DNA of 64,000 nt from Sclerotinia nivalis (taxonomy: Eukaryota > Ascomycota > Leotiomycetes > Helotiales > Sclerotiniaceae). A program made the position numbers and the translations under genes. Positions 11,817 through 24,879 of this stretch are shown here, piece by piece; the stretch's first letter is position 1, and every line of letters begins with the position of its first letter. The stretch covers positions 558,001 to 622,000 of the forward strand of contig JAPEIS010000008.1 in the NCBI GenBank assembly GCA_029531795.1. The letters run 5' to 3'. The notes under the pieces are model-generated. The model saw nothing but the letters and a program-made list of their open reading frames with translations. It ran no database searches and had not been told where the DNA came from.

Positions 11817-12914
11817 TTGGATGCTTTGGTAATGCCAAACCTTGCTGTCGGTCCTGACGAACAAATTGTTTATTTGAATCATATTTTCTTTGTCATTAAA
11901 GATCGCTTTATTATTCAAATTACCTATATCGTTATTCAAACAAATAAGATCGAGGAATGCAAAGCGGAAAACGTCGGGCTTCTTTGTACCTTGGTTGGTA
12001 AGCAAGTTCAATTGAATGCCGATGGTATTGTTACTGGTTAGAATCCAATCATTCCTCGCCAAATTCAAAAGGATCTGTTTGTTTTTAAAGATGAAAGATC
12101 TAATATTCTTGTTCGCCAAGAGGATTATCAGTCTTGGAAGTTGGGTTTGTAATTTTGTTGAATAGTCGATTTACAATTCTTTGTTTCCGAATAAAAGAAG
12201 ATTAATTATACTATTAATCTTTTCGATAATTAAATATAATAAGAGTGTATTATAGATATCATCAGATTTATTGACGATTCTATTTGTTTCGATTCTGTTG
12301 TTTCGTTTTTGATCAAATTGAACAAATTATATATCTTTGTAGATATTGAAAAGGAAGCTTCGTTCAAATTCGATAAGTTTTCTATAAGTTCAAAGGAGTC
12401 CTTTTTGGTTTTCTTCTTTATATTGTTTTATTTGATTAACTTTTGTTATAAGTTTGATTGTGAGATTGTTAATATAATGAAGCAAAAGGTTATTGTCCTT
12501 TTCCGAACTTTGGTCATTGGTGATTCGAACCTTTGTGCTGTCGACGATATTGATGGTTGGTAAAAGAAATTTTCTATTTGGAATCAGAATCTTTGTGACG
12601 CCGAATATTATAACAAAAATTCTGGTAATGTATTTGTTGTTAATGGTAATGATTTTATAGATTTCGATGTAATGAAGCAAAAGAGATAACAGCAAAAGAA
12701 TCAGCAAAATAAGAAAAAGAAATTTAATCCTATAGTTTTTTGCAATTATTGTAATAGGATCGATTATTTTCAGATTGATTGTTATATTATTTATAATATC
12801 AACAATAATCTTCTTCTCAACAAACAGATTCCTACTAATACCTTTTCCAATCATAATATCGCTGCTTCAATTAATCTGGCCTTTGTTCAATGTACTATTA
12901 TTCTAGTTTTCTGA
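11817..12914 (+). pseudogene. D1 gag relic
   Basis: From ATG 11817 the frame reads MDALVMPNLAVGPDEQIV and continues past stops through capsid-like sequence (PRQIQKDLFVFKDERSNIL, about 12050-12120; later ANFCYKF-like blocks, about 12430). It reaches a zinc knuckle at about 12741-12785: CNYCNRIDYFQIDC. The histidine of the usual CX2CX4HX4C motif is tyrosine here, as expected from CAT to TAT. D2 carries the same gag at 48036-48760 and about 35000-35435, split by C2. Confidence 0.75.
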
Positions 12915-12999
12915 AGCGTCAATAGATCTAACAATAATCGCAATGGATTTCGAGAAGGATATATTGGTAATTGGGTATAAATTTAATAATATCTAAATC

Positions 13000-15248
13000 A
13001 AGTACAATAATAAGATTATATCGAATTAGAGGAGGTTATCTCTATATCTGGTTCAGTTAAAGAAAATCCTGAACAAAGAAAAGATTAACCTTTGTAAAAA
13101 ATCGTTTGTAAAGGAATACTAAGAGTAAGAAGATAAATCGAGGAATGAATAGATATAAACTATTGTAATTCAACTTTATAAATAACAAATCTTTATTTGT
13201 TAAAACTATTATATTCTTTGTATATGAAAACCCTTTTATTATTACAAATTTTATTAATAGTAAATACTTCGGGGAAGTCTTTATTGATTGTTCTTTTATT
13301 CTCAAATACAATATCGAAATACAATTCTTATCTTTTCCTTGCAAGCTTCGATTTGTCAATGAAAAGATCGCTAATAGAATTACAGAATATTTTGTAATGG
13401 AAATCGCTATAAGGGATTATCATAAATATTGATCTTTTTATATCACCTAGCTTTCATCAAAGATATCATTAATCTTTGGTTTATTATAATGACAATATTA
13501 TAATTCTATTATCAATTAAACGAAAATGAGTTTAATATTCTCTTCAAACTATTGTATTTCCAATTGCTCAATATATCATAATTCAGAATCAATTAATATA
13601 TCAACGATTCTATCTCCGATCAAAAAACAAAAGGATTTAGCAAAAGTTACTTTATAATAGATTATCAATACTATCGAACCTTTAAATAAATTCTTTATTG
13701 ATTCTAATATAAAAGCTAAATATATAGATTATAAATATCGCTTTCCTTATATCAAGGATTGTCCAAAGAACGATATTGATTCTTTACCTATTCAAATGTT
13801 TTCTATTTTTAAAGGAATTTTTTATAAAAAACCTTCTATCGAAGAAATATCGAACGAGAATTATATATTACAATCTAACGATTCTTTTATTGATCTCAAA
13901 TTTCAGCAAAGTCTAATATCTAGTATAAATCATTATCGAACAAAACACTACAGGGAATCAAATAATCAGATACAAATAATTCCTAATTGCTTATATCCAA
14001 AATCGATTTTGAAGATTGCAGATCGATATCGTTCTATTCATAATCCAAAAAATCATTTACCCTTGTTTTCTATTGAAAAACTCTTTATATCCGTCTACAA
14101 AAATACAAGTCCAAATATAGATAATATTCGTTAATTGCAAACTTCTAGTTTTGTTTCGTTCTGCCAACAAGATAATATTCGGGCTATCCAATTGATATAG
14201 AATGAATTAAATGCTATATAGAAAACTATTAAACAAGATCATTTGCGATAAGCTATATTGTTTCCAACACTTACAGAAAAGGATTTTCGATCGATTTTAC
14301 AAGGGTAAGATAATATAGTAGAGATGCTTTTTAAAACTTCATTGCAATTTTATAATTTTGTATACAATTGCTATAAATCACTTTATTTACAGAAGGTCTT
14401 TGAGGCTGATATCAATAAATTTTTAACCGGCAAATCTTCCCTTAATAACAATCAAATACAATAAAGGCTTTTTATATAATTACAAAACAAACTTCTCGTC
14501 TTTCTTCTATATTATACAAATAGATTACTACTTCGTCGAATCTGAGATTACAAGATTGAATTACCTTATTTCAAAAACTGCTCTTTATCATCAATAAAGT
14601 TGATAATGATATACAAATAATTCGATAATAATCTCTCCAAAAGATTCATTCGGGAATCGAAATCGCGATACATCTCTTTTTTGCTATTGATTGTCAAGTC
14701 TAAAAGGGGAATCTGTATTTATCAAGATTATCGAGGATTCAATAATATTATTATAAAGAATCACTATTCATTATTCATTGTTTACAAAATGTTGAATGCT
14801 TTTTGCAATGTAAAAATTTATATCAAACTTGATATTATTGTAACATTCAACAAATTGCGAATCGTTGAAAAGGATGAATGGAAAACTGTATTCATTATTC
14901 GTTTTGGTCTTTTTAAATCTTTAGTTATACTTTTTGGCTTTTATAATGCATCTATATCGTTTTAATATTATATTAATTATACACTTTTCGACGAGTTGGA
15001 TAAGTATTGTATTATGTATCTCGATGATATCTTAATCTACTTCGATAATCCTGTAGAGTATAAGGAGTATATTCGTTAAATGATTCAAAAGCTAATAAAT
15101 GCTGAATTATAGATTGATATTAATAAATACGAGTTCGAAATTACAAAAACAAAGTATCTAGATTTTATTATTACAATCAAAGACATCGAAATGAATTAAG
15201 AAAAAGTTATAGTTATTATATCTTAGAAATTGTTTTTATGTATAAAGC
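13000..15248 (+). pseudogene. D1 pol relic, truncated in reverse transcriptase
   Basis: A protease region near 13180-13440 is followed by a linker (13796-14134, ending PNIDNIR). Reverse transcriptase follows from about 14690 (SKRGICIYQDYRGFNNIIIKN, TKLD-like box) to the active site YLDDILIYF near 15020. The YxDD box is intact but stops lie on both sides. The frame ends at the C1 insertion, so RNase H and integrase are absent. Confidence 0.75.
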
Positions 15249-15394
15249 TGTCACGGGTTCGTAACCCGTTCCTAGCTAATCTGTATAGTTGCTTAAGGCA
15301 TCTATTCCCTATATAGTCGGCGCTTTTTTTAGCATCTTCTTTCTTTTTCGTTGAATATCATTATATCTTAAAGCACTTTATCATTATTGTAATA
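15249..15394 (+). repeat. 5' LTR of C1
   Basis: The 146-bp LTR starts TGTCACGGGTTCGTAACCCG, whose first bases form a perfect stem (ACGGGTT-CGT-AACCCGT). It ends GTAATA. It matches LTRs at 21973, 35436, 47890 and, more distantly, 50891. Confidence 0.88.
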
Positions 15395-15699
15395 GTATAT
15401 TCTACCCTTTATAAAAACTCTGCTGTTGAATGGGAAAGACAGCTCAATCTTGCCAAATAATCAATTTCACGAAATATTCGGAAACTTCGATTATCAATAC
15501 ATCGATAAATAATAAACAATGCTTTAATTCGATTCCAACCCCGATCCAGATCCAGACTCAGATCTAGATTCAGACTTAGATCTAGATCTCGATTTAACTA
15601 GTATTATATCGTTATATATTCGAAATCAAAGATTTTATAATTATATTCCAGTTTTTAAGACTGTTTTAAATAATCTATTATTATATCGGATATTATTCA

Positions 15700-17190
15700 A
15701 TCAATTTCATTAGAATTATCGATATCTTTAGTCTGATCAAAGATAATACTCGAATTTCGAGAGTATATTAAATCTGTTTTCTTTAATTATCAATGGTTTG
15801 TATATGAGTTCTTTAGTGTTGGAGATGGAGATCTTAAAGATCCAATTTCTATTTCTGATATGTTTATTAATATACAGAATCTTGAAGCTGTTGTATATAT
15901 GCAATATTTGTTCAGTTTTATAGAATGGATATTAGTTTAAGTAAAGCAATACTGATAAGAAATATATATATTACAAGGAGATCTGTAATTAAACAATACA
16001 GTTAATGCGAGATTAATGATTTAGAACTTTGTTTTTCGGGAACAATTTGATCAATCATTTATCGGTGTAAACTCTGCTGTATCAATTTATCGATTACGAT
16101 AAACTATGAAGAATCCTGAATTGTTCAAAGGTGAAAAAATAGGTCTTTTGATTCGATAAAGCGAATACGAAGATTGGAAAATGGGTTTATATATTTGTTG
16201 GAAAAGCGATTCTGTAGTTTTCGATATAAAACAAAAGAAATTGTTATATATGGTTTCGCTTTTGGAAGGAACAATTCGATAGGAAAGACGAAAGGATATT
16301 GAAGGAATTATAGATAATATATCGGAATTTATTATTGCAGATGTATTCCTGAAGAAACTCGATGGTTTTTATATTTCAATTGATGTTGAACGTGAGACAG
16401 TAATCAAATTCGATAAATTCAAAATGGGTGATAAAACCTTATTTCTTTCTTTTTATTTATAATTGGAATATTTGGGTGCACTTAGTGGAAAGATTTCCTG
16501 AGAAATGATCTTTGCAATGAAACAAAAAGTCATTGATAAATTGAAGGCATTGATAAAAAGCGATTCAAACCTTTGCGAATTTATTGATATTGAAGAATAA
16601 AGAAAGAAGTTTCAAGTATGGAGCCAAAACTGTTGGGATAATGAATATTATAATATAAACTTTTCGAGATCTAGTTCAATTTATATTCAACGATAAGTAT
16701 TATCAGTATCTTATATTTAAGGCGATCTTATGGATCTCGATGTAATCAGAACTCTAAAACAAATACAAAAAGAGTATGAATATCTTTATGATCTATGCTA
16801 TTTTTGTAAACAATCTGGGTATCGAGTTGTAGATTGTGAAGTAAAGAAATAAGTTGATATTATAAGAAATGCAAGTGGATACAAAGGTATTTTCTGTAGA
16901 AGTAGTTATTTGAGAGGTAATCATCAATTATATCAAAATCAACAATATTGTTCGAATAGTTTAATCAATTGAGGTGGTTATCAATGAGGAGGATATCAAG
17001 TATAGTTTTAAATTCAATAATATTGTTTACTTAATTCAATTGGTTGTGGAAGTTTCTAACGAGGTAATTATTAAGGTTACAATAATCATCAATAATAATA
17101 TTTTAATATATTCATTGGATTTGTTGAAGAAGAAGTATTAGTATCATCAGAAAGTGTATCAAATATATTTTCTTGTAATATAGTATTATT
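15700..17190 (+). pseudogene. C1 gag relic
   Basis: A capsid-like region is readable at about 16080-16620 (KNPELFKGEK, then EYEDWKMGLYICWKSDSVVF). A zinc knuckle at about 16796-16838 reads CYFCKQSGYRVVDC, again with Tyr in place of His. An Asn/Gly/Tyr-rich tail follows. Frequent TAA/TAG stops show it cannot be expressed whole. Confidence 0.75.
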
Positions 17191-17199
17191 GTTATTTAT

Positions 17200-20100
17200 A
17201 TTTATTTAAGAGCATTTGGGAAAAGTTTAACTTTTGTGATAAGTTGTTTGTGGGGGTTATCAAGGGATACAGAATGGATACGATGAATAATAATTAGTAA
17301 AGAATTTTTATAGTTTAATTTTATAGATAACAAATCTTTATTCGTTCAAATTATTATATTTTCAATATAATTTTTTTTTTTCAATGTGATCAGTTTGATT
17401 GATAGTGGATGTTCAGGAAAGGTATTTGTTGATTGTTTTTTTGTTGATCGAAATAATATCTTAATTCGATCTTTATTATATTGTTGTGAATTCTGTTTAG
17501 TAGATGGAAATATTGTAGATATTATTACTGATTATTTTGTAATGGATATAGCGATGGGACAATATAAAGAAATATGATTGTTTTTTGTTACAAAACTTTC
17601 TAAAGAAATTCTAGTTATTTTCGGGTTATTATGGTTATAATGTTATAATCTATATATAAATTGGTAGGATATGATTCTCTTTTTCAATTTTCAATATTGT
17701 ATGATTCATTGTTGTTTTTATAGTATATTTGATTCAATATAAGTCTCAATAATCTTTTTGTTAATGTATATAGATCAAATATACAAAAGTATTATATCTA
17801 TAAAATTATTTATCGATAAAGTCTTTGATGTATTACCTTCAATTAAAACTTTCCTTTTTAATGCAAAGAAGAATCCTTCTTGATATTTATTATTATTTAT
17901 CGAAGATGAAAATGAAGACGACAAAATATATATTCAAAATTTTAAGATGGTCTTAAAAAAGCTGTTGGAGCAAGATTATAATGAATTAGTTTTTATAGAT
18001 GAAGGTTATGAATCGATAAAAGATTCTGGAATCGATTTGCAAATCGATAAGATTTTGATATTTGGTGTAAATCATTATTGTATAAGAGTTTGTAATAAGG
18101 GAGTATCATTTTAAGTATAAATGATATCGAATCGATGTTTTATTTAGTATAAGTTTATACAAAAGATTGTTGGACAATGTTGGTTGAAGTTAATATCAAA
18201 AAATGAACCTTTATCATTGTTATCAATTTCAATCTTAAAAGAGTAAATCGAGGTTATTTTCAATACAAGATTAGATTTAGATAATATTTATTGATTACAA
18301 ATTATTAGTTTTATATCTTTTTGTTAATAGGATAAAGTGAAGATTATGTATTTTATATAGAAGGAATTAGATCGAGTAAAAGAGATTATCCGATAAGAAT
18401 GTTTATATAAAGCAATAATAGTTTCAACTTTTCAAGAACAAGATTTCAAGGATATATTATATAGAAAAGGCAATATCGTCGATATGTTAGTTAAAGTATT
18501 TCCGAAGTTTTATGATTTTGTTTATTATTGTTATCAATTAAAATATCTTCGAAAAATAATAGAGATGGATATTGAGAAATTCCTTAATGGTAAATTATTA
18601 TTCAGTGATAATGAGATTAGGGAAAAGTTCTTTTTGTGGTTTCAAAACAAGCTATTTGTTTTTCTATCTTGTTATGTAGATACATTTCCTTTACGATGGG
18701 TATGGGATCATAAGATAAAGTTAATGCTTGGAAAAGAACTTTTATATTTCAAAAATTGTTTTTTATCTTTTCTTGAATTAGAGGTAGTTCGAAAATAAAT
18801 CGATGATAATCTTATTAAAAGTTTTATTCGGGAATCAAGATTACAAAGTGTAGCTTTATTATTTTTAATAATTAAATTTGGTGGAGGGGTTTGTATTTGT
18901 TAGGATTATTGTAATTTGAATAATGTTATTATTAAGAATCGATACCCTTTATTAATTGTTCGAGAAATTCTGGATACTTTTTGTAATGCAAAAATCTATA
19001 TCAAATTAGATATTATTATTGCTTTCAACAAACTTCATATTGCAAAGGGTAACGAATAGAAAACTGTTTTCATTATTCGATTTGGATTATTCGAATTATT
19101 AGTTATACTTTTTGGTCTTTGCAATATACTAGTATTATTTCAATATTACATTAATTATATTTTGTTTAACGAACTGGATAAATACTGTATTGTATATTTC
19201 GATGATGTTTTTATATACTCCGAAGATAAGAATCAATATCGAGAATATATTCGCAATATAATCCAGAAACTGCAAGATACTGGTTTACAAATCGATATTA
19301 ATAAATACGAATTCGAAATAATTTCTATAAAATACTTAGGCTTTATGATTATAATCAAAGATATAAAAATGGATCAAGATAAAGTATCAGTTATTATCTT
19401 TTAGATACAATCAATATTTGTTAAAGATTTATAATGATTCTTTAGTTTTGCGAATTTTTATTATCGATTTATAAAAGATTTTTCAAAGATCTACTATCCT
19501 TTAAATAATTTTTTGTGAAAAGAAATAGATTAGTAATAGGAGAACGATTATATAATAGTATTCGAAAATCTAAAGAAAATATTTACAATAATTCCAATAT
19601 TTGTTTATTTTAATTACAATAGAAAAACTGTATTGGAAATAGATACTTCGGATTAGACTTCGGGAAGAGTATTTTCTCAATACAATGATAATAATGTTTT
19701 ACGATTAATAGTATACTTTTCTTTGAAATATTCGGTTGTTAAATATAATTATGAGATTTACAATAAAGAACTATTAGCTATTATTAAATCAATAAAGAAA
19801 TAGCGATCGGAATTATAAGGATCTCAATAGGAATTCGAAATCCTGATCGATTATAAGAATCTAGAATACTTTATAATGATGAAAGTATTAAATCAATGTC
19901 AAATACAATAATCAGAGTTTCTATCTTAATACAATTTCTGAATTGTTTATCGATTAGAAACCAAAGCAATTCGGTTAGATGCTTTGAATTATCGATGAAA
20001 GGATCGATTTGATAGTTTTGATTCCAATAACGAACGTTTAAAAAATCGGGAGTATATTGTTTTATTTACTGATAAATTCGATATAGATCTATACAAAAAA

Positions 20101-21840
20101 CTTACAGGCAATCTTTTGTTAGTTATAACAGATTGGATAATACCATTTGAAGACAAGCTTATCGATGAACTTATTGATATAGCATACAACAGATCAGATA
20201 TAGCTAAACAATTAATATCAGCAATCGAAGATCCTTTTATAATCAAATAGTTACAAGAATTCAGGAAAACCTTACAAATAATTATACAGAATTGTCATAT
20301 TTACAATAATAAGATCTACTATCATGAAAAACTATAAATTCTATTTAATGATGAACTAAAGATACAAATTTTATACAGAATATATTCATCAGGCTTCATT
20401 GGCCACCCTAGTCGTACGAAGATTATTGATTTGATTTCCAGAAGCTACTAATGGCTACAGATGCATCAAAAAATAAACGCCTATATTCAAGCTTATAAAC
20501 TCTATATTCGAACAAAATCCCCAAAATCATTTTCCCCAGAATTCCTGAAACCGTTGCCTATTCCTTTCCAACTATAATCAGATATTTCAATCGATTACAT
20601 TATATCTTTGTTAGATTATAAACATTATGATTTAATATACAAATATATATTAATAATTATTTGTAGATTAACAAAAATGAAATACTTTATAAATACAAGA
20701 TCTCTGATAACAAAAGAATTAATTAATACTTTCATCAATTGTATTTATATATTATATAATCTCCCGGAAAATATTATTTCAGATCGAGGAACGCAATTCG
20801 TATCGGGATTCTGAATACAGTTTTCTAAACGATTAGAAGTAATCCTTAAATACAGTTCAGTATTTCATCCACAGACAAACAACCAAACGAAACGAATTAA
20901 TTCAATTCTAGAACAATATTTATATGTATTTATAAACTTTCATCAGGATAATTGAATGGAGTAATTACTATTGACAAAATTTGCTTCAAACAACTTAATT
21001 TCTAAAATAACAAACTATTCGCCGTTCTTTGCGAATTACAGTTTTAATTTACAATTGGATATAGAACCTAGTAAATCCTACTCTTCAAATATAACAATAA
21101 TTCAAAAACACGAATTCTTTAAAGAAAACAAAACAATCAATAGAATAAAATATATCCTGAATCAATTCAGAATATTTGCGAAACAATCTATTGTAATCTA
21201 CAAGGAATATATAAATCGAAACAAATCAGATTCGTTATGATATACAAAAGAACAAAAAGTATATATGAATACAAAAAATATAAAGATATCTTATAAAACA
21301 AAAAAGCTCGATAATAAATAAATCGAACTATATAAAATAATAAAAGCCTATCTATATACTTATTTAATCAAATTATCAGAAAATATACAAATTTTCTTAG
21401 TATTCCATTATTCGTTATTAAAATCAATATATCCAAAACCTTATTCCCTAGAACAAACTTTAATTAACGAATCGGAATCGAAAATTACAAAAAACAGAAT
21501 CCTCGAAAAAGAAAACAGAAAAGAAGAACCAATTTAAAAATAGATATTTGAAAATATATTTAATAATTACAATAAAGATAACTATCATTATCAAATCAAA
21601 TAAAAACACTATACACTAACCTGACAACCAATATCAGATCTAAAAGATAATAAGAAAACCCTAATCGACTACCACCATTTACATCCCGAGAAACCTGAAC
21701 CATCATTATAGGTCTTGGATCACCCAAACGCTGCAATACTATTACCAACTCCAACCCCTACAAAAACTTTACAACAATCAACAAAAAAGAAAGTACAATT
21801 TACTTGAACAGGAAAATAATATCTCAAATTTTAAAACAAT
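17200..21840 (+). pseudogene. C1 pol relic
   Basis: The protease active site is readable at about 17395 (LIDSGCSGK, DSG intact). Reverse transcriptase spans about 18890-19400 with YFDDVFIYS near 19193. RNase H is at about 19610-19980 (IYNKELLAIIKSIKK). Integrase is at about 20280-20960, with an HHCC-like zinc region and the core DYIISLLDYK ... IISDRGTQFVSGF. A chromodomain ends the protein at about 21540-21720 (HLHPEKPEP). Domain order RT-RNase H-integrase identifies Ty3/gypsy. Many nonsense changes make it a relic. Confidence 0.8.
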
Positions 21841-21972
21841 TTTAAAATTTGAAAGGTAATCTCACAATTCAGGAATTTGGGGCGCCTAAACAAGATTTTG
21901 CTTGAATAATTGTTTTTCAAAAAGGTTTTATAAATAGTTTAAAAACAAACTAGACTTTAAGAAAGAGAATAC

Positions 21973-22117
21973 TATCACAGATTTGTAACCATTCCTAACT
22001 AATCTACATGATTGCCTAAAGCACCCATCCCTCATATAGTCGGCGTTTTTCCTAATACCTTCTTCCTTCTTTGTAGAATATTATTATATCTTAAAGCACC
22101 CTACCACCACCATAATA
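21973..22117 (+). repeat. 3' LTR of C1
   Basis: It starts TATCAC (RIP form of TGTCAC) just after a purine-rich tract (TTTAAGAAAGAGAATAC) and ends ATAATA. The empty counterpart of the B2 insertion site lies just upstream at about 21870-21880. Confidence 0.85.
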
Positions 22118-24655
22118 GATTTTGTATAGTATTATAATAATGTTTTGTTCGAAAATATATAATACTATAGATGGTTTGTGATTAATATAATCGAATTAAT
22201 CAAACGATACAATGAGGTTTTGAAGAGCTTGATGAAATTCGAAAAAAGGAGAGTATGATCGAAAAGATCTGAAATATAAGTTATTTTATTTTCCATTTTG
22301 TAGTATAATATTTGTGGCGGTTATTAAGGCGATATTTTTGAGATGATTTATATTTTCATAATTGTTGTGTTAGAGTGAACTGAGGAGGACTTTGATTGTA
22401 TACAAATTCGACGAAATTTATTTATATATTTATATGATCGGTTAGTAGATGGGTTATACTTTTTAGTTAATATTATATATAATATTAATTATATCAAAAT
22501 GGATAGAGAAAGTCTTCGATTGTATATTAATTTGATAAAATTCGTTTGTAGATATATATAATTGGTTTTCTGTTCAATTTTGAGTGATATCATTTTTATA
22601 TTGAGGATCAAAAAAAGAAGAGATATCGAAAAGAAAAAAGATAGAAAGTAATAAGAAAAATCAATAATAAATTAAATAGTTTTTATTTCATTATAGGTTT
22701 TTTGAGTAAAAGGATATTGTAATAATAATCACGAATTAGTTGGTGATATATATATATACAAACAAATTTCATCAATTTAGTATAGTATTATAATGATATT
22801 AAGTTCGAAAGTGTATAATATAATAGATGGTCTGTAATTATTTTTATTCAATTTCTATGATTTTTTTATTAATATTCTATAGGTTCAGAAGAGAGCAAAA
22901 GTGTTTGAATTTTTGTTGTATAAGGTTTTTGGTAAGTTCATTAGTTGTTATATTGGTAATTGAAAGGTAGATTATATAAAAGTTTTCTTTTGAGTATTCT
23001 TATTACAATTATATATTTTATATATCAATATATTTAAACTTTGTAATGATTCGCTTGTTCTTATTAATTATCAATTCAATTATTTATTAATTATTATAGA
23101 ATATTGATATAGATTCTTTTATTACAAGATCAATTTCCTTTAGGAAATATAAAATTGCTATAGTTTCTTTTAATGTATATTCAATATCGAGTAATTCAGT
23201 TTCAATAATCGAAGTAATTATAATATCTTGTTTAGATACTTTCTATATAACTAATCTATCGAAAAGGGATATAATATATCTTTGAAATGATTTACAAGTA
23301 TTTAAATCATTTGTAAAAGAGGTATCTGAGAAGACAAAAAGTTATAATATTTGATCATTATTGTATTGTATTGTAAAAAACCTTGTATTCTAAAAATATT
23401 CAAAACAATAATCAATGGTTTTTATATATTCGATCGATAAATTGATCAAATAATAATTTAATTGCAAAATAGCAAATGAAATATTTACTTTTATTATAAT
23501 TATAATATATAAAACTGATTCTATTTTTTTCTAATACAATTTGATTATCTATATAGAAACTTGATCTGAATTTTTCCGAAATACTATTATAGAAAACAAT
23601 ATATATATAATTCCATTTATTATTTTAAATTTTTTAACAATCTTCTCAATATATATATCATAAACTAATTATAGCTTTTTCTTGAATCGATTACAAAGGA
23701 TATATATTTCTAGGAATTATTTTGTATCTCTAAAATCATATAGCTTATATACAACTTTGATTTTTTCGATGATTTTCGTAACAATTGGTTTGTTCTTTTT
23801 GTAATGTATAATTTGAATATTATCTACGAAGAATAGAATTATAATAATATATTTTGAATTGATATAAAGATATAATTGTTTTTTATATTATATCAATTTT
23901 AATTTTTCGAGTATTCGAATGAAATCCCTGAATTATATTATAAGGGAATTATAGAGATTATACAATGCTCGATCAATAATGATATATTTATTAGGGATTT
24001 TGTAGTCATCAAAAAGATAATATACAATTGGAATATCAGAAGAGTTATACAAAATATTGACAAAGATATTGATTATATTGTATTACTTGATTTCGAAATC
24101 GTATTTAACAATAATTGTTATAACGATTTAGAATAATCGATCAACGAATATAACGGTATAAATAGTTTCAATTATACTTTTAGTTTAGAGATCTCTTTGT
24201 ATTACTAAACAAAAATAACAATAAATAATTAAACCTTAATTATTGTATTTGTATATAAATATCTATTGAAAAGGAATTGGTTTTATAAATTCCGATCCAG
24301 AATCGATTTCATATTAGGTATTTCTAGCTTTAAAATTATTAATCTCAAAATCGCAATCCTATTTGAATTAATATTCTATTTGATATTCTTTTAATTGATA
24401 ATAAAAACAGAGTAACTTTGAAATTACAAAGATATGAATTCGAAGAAGAAATATTGTTTGTAATTTATAAATAATAAATCAAATAGATAATAATAATAAT
24501 CTTGTTTCAGTTTTAACAATAATTATATTATGAATTATTACAAATTGAGAATATTCTTCTATATCATCTATTTCAATTGGATTGAATCAGAAAGTAAAAT
24601 GAAAATCGTTGAAGCGATTTAGTTTTAATAAGTCTATTTTTTGTACAATGATAGT
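22118..24655 (-). mobile_element. Ty1/copia element F, 3' part, RIP-mutated
   Basis: The minus strand carries copia pol up to its stop at 22877-22879, then about 760 bp of non-coding 3' region. The 5' side is cut by the D3 LTR at 24656. A roughly 58-bp sequence is directly repeated at about 22124-22181 and 22779-22836 and may mark LTR sequence, but I could not define a full LTR. Confidence 0.75.
22877..24420 (-). pseudogene. Copia pol relic (RT and RNase H)
   Basis: With stops ignored, the minus strand reads a copia reverse transcriptase. The active-site block FVDNIQIIHYKKNKPIV lies near 23800, from FVDDIQ with one Asp changed to Asn. The C-terminal copia RNase H follows (DTSFTNDLNTCKSFQRYIIS near 23290, SIIETELLDIEYTLKETIAI near 23190). 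The protein ends with a typical copia tail (LTKNLIQQKFKHFCSLLNL). The order, RT and RNase H at the C-terminus with no integrase after them, separates it from the gypsy families. Nonsense changes are dense. Confidence 0.8.
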
Positions 24656-24818
24656 TAGCACGGTGAGAGAAACGATATATATAGGGTTGATCTATAGTTG
24701 TACTACGAGGAGGGGAAGAAGATCAAGGAGGTGACCTGACTATATAGAAGTGAGTATATACATGTATATCTAAGGCACATATGATTATGTATAGGTGAAG
24801 GAAGATGAACCTGTAACA
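24656..24818 (-). repeat. 3' LTR of D3
   Basis: The 163-bp copy starts TGTTACAGGTTC on the minus strand. It is preceded by the purine-rich tract AGAAGGGGGTAC. It is less mutated than the D2 3' LTR. Confidence 0.85.
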
Positions 24819-24879
24819 GTACCCCCTTCTCAAGAAACCTATTTGACCCCAAATGGACGTTAAAAAATAAAGAAAAGTA

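Larger units (their letters stand above)
11178..15248 (+). mobile_element. Ty3/gypsy D1, 5' part only
   Basis: The element starts with an LTR (11178-11331), followed by a repeat-rich leader, gag, protease and most of reverse transcriptase. It stops where C1 begins at 15249. No continuation of D1 is seen on the far side of C1 at 22118, so the 3' half is missing. It is the same family as D2 and D3, which lie in the opposite orientation. Confidence 0.85.
15249..22117 (+). mobile_element. Ty3/gypsy chromovirus C1, complete length, RIP-mutated
   Basis: The element of about 6.87 kb is bounded by LTRs at 15249-15394 and 21973-22117. It holds gag and a pol ending in a chromodomain. It cuts D1. The 5 bases before it (AAAGC) and after it (GATTT) do not match, so one side has been rearranged or deleted since insertion. 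C2 is its paralogue. Confidence 0.88.
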
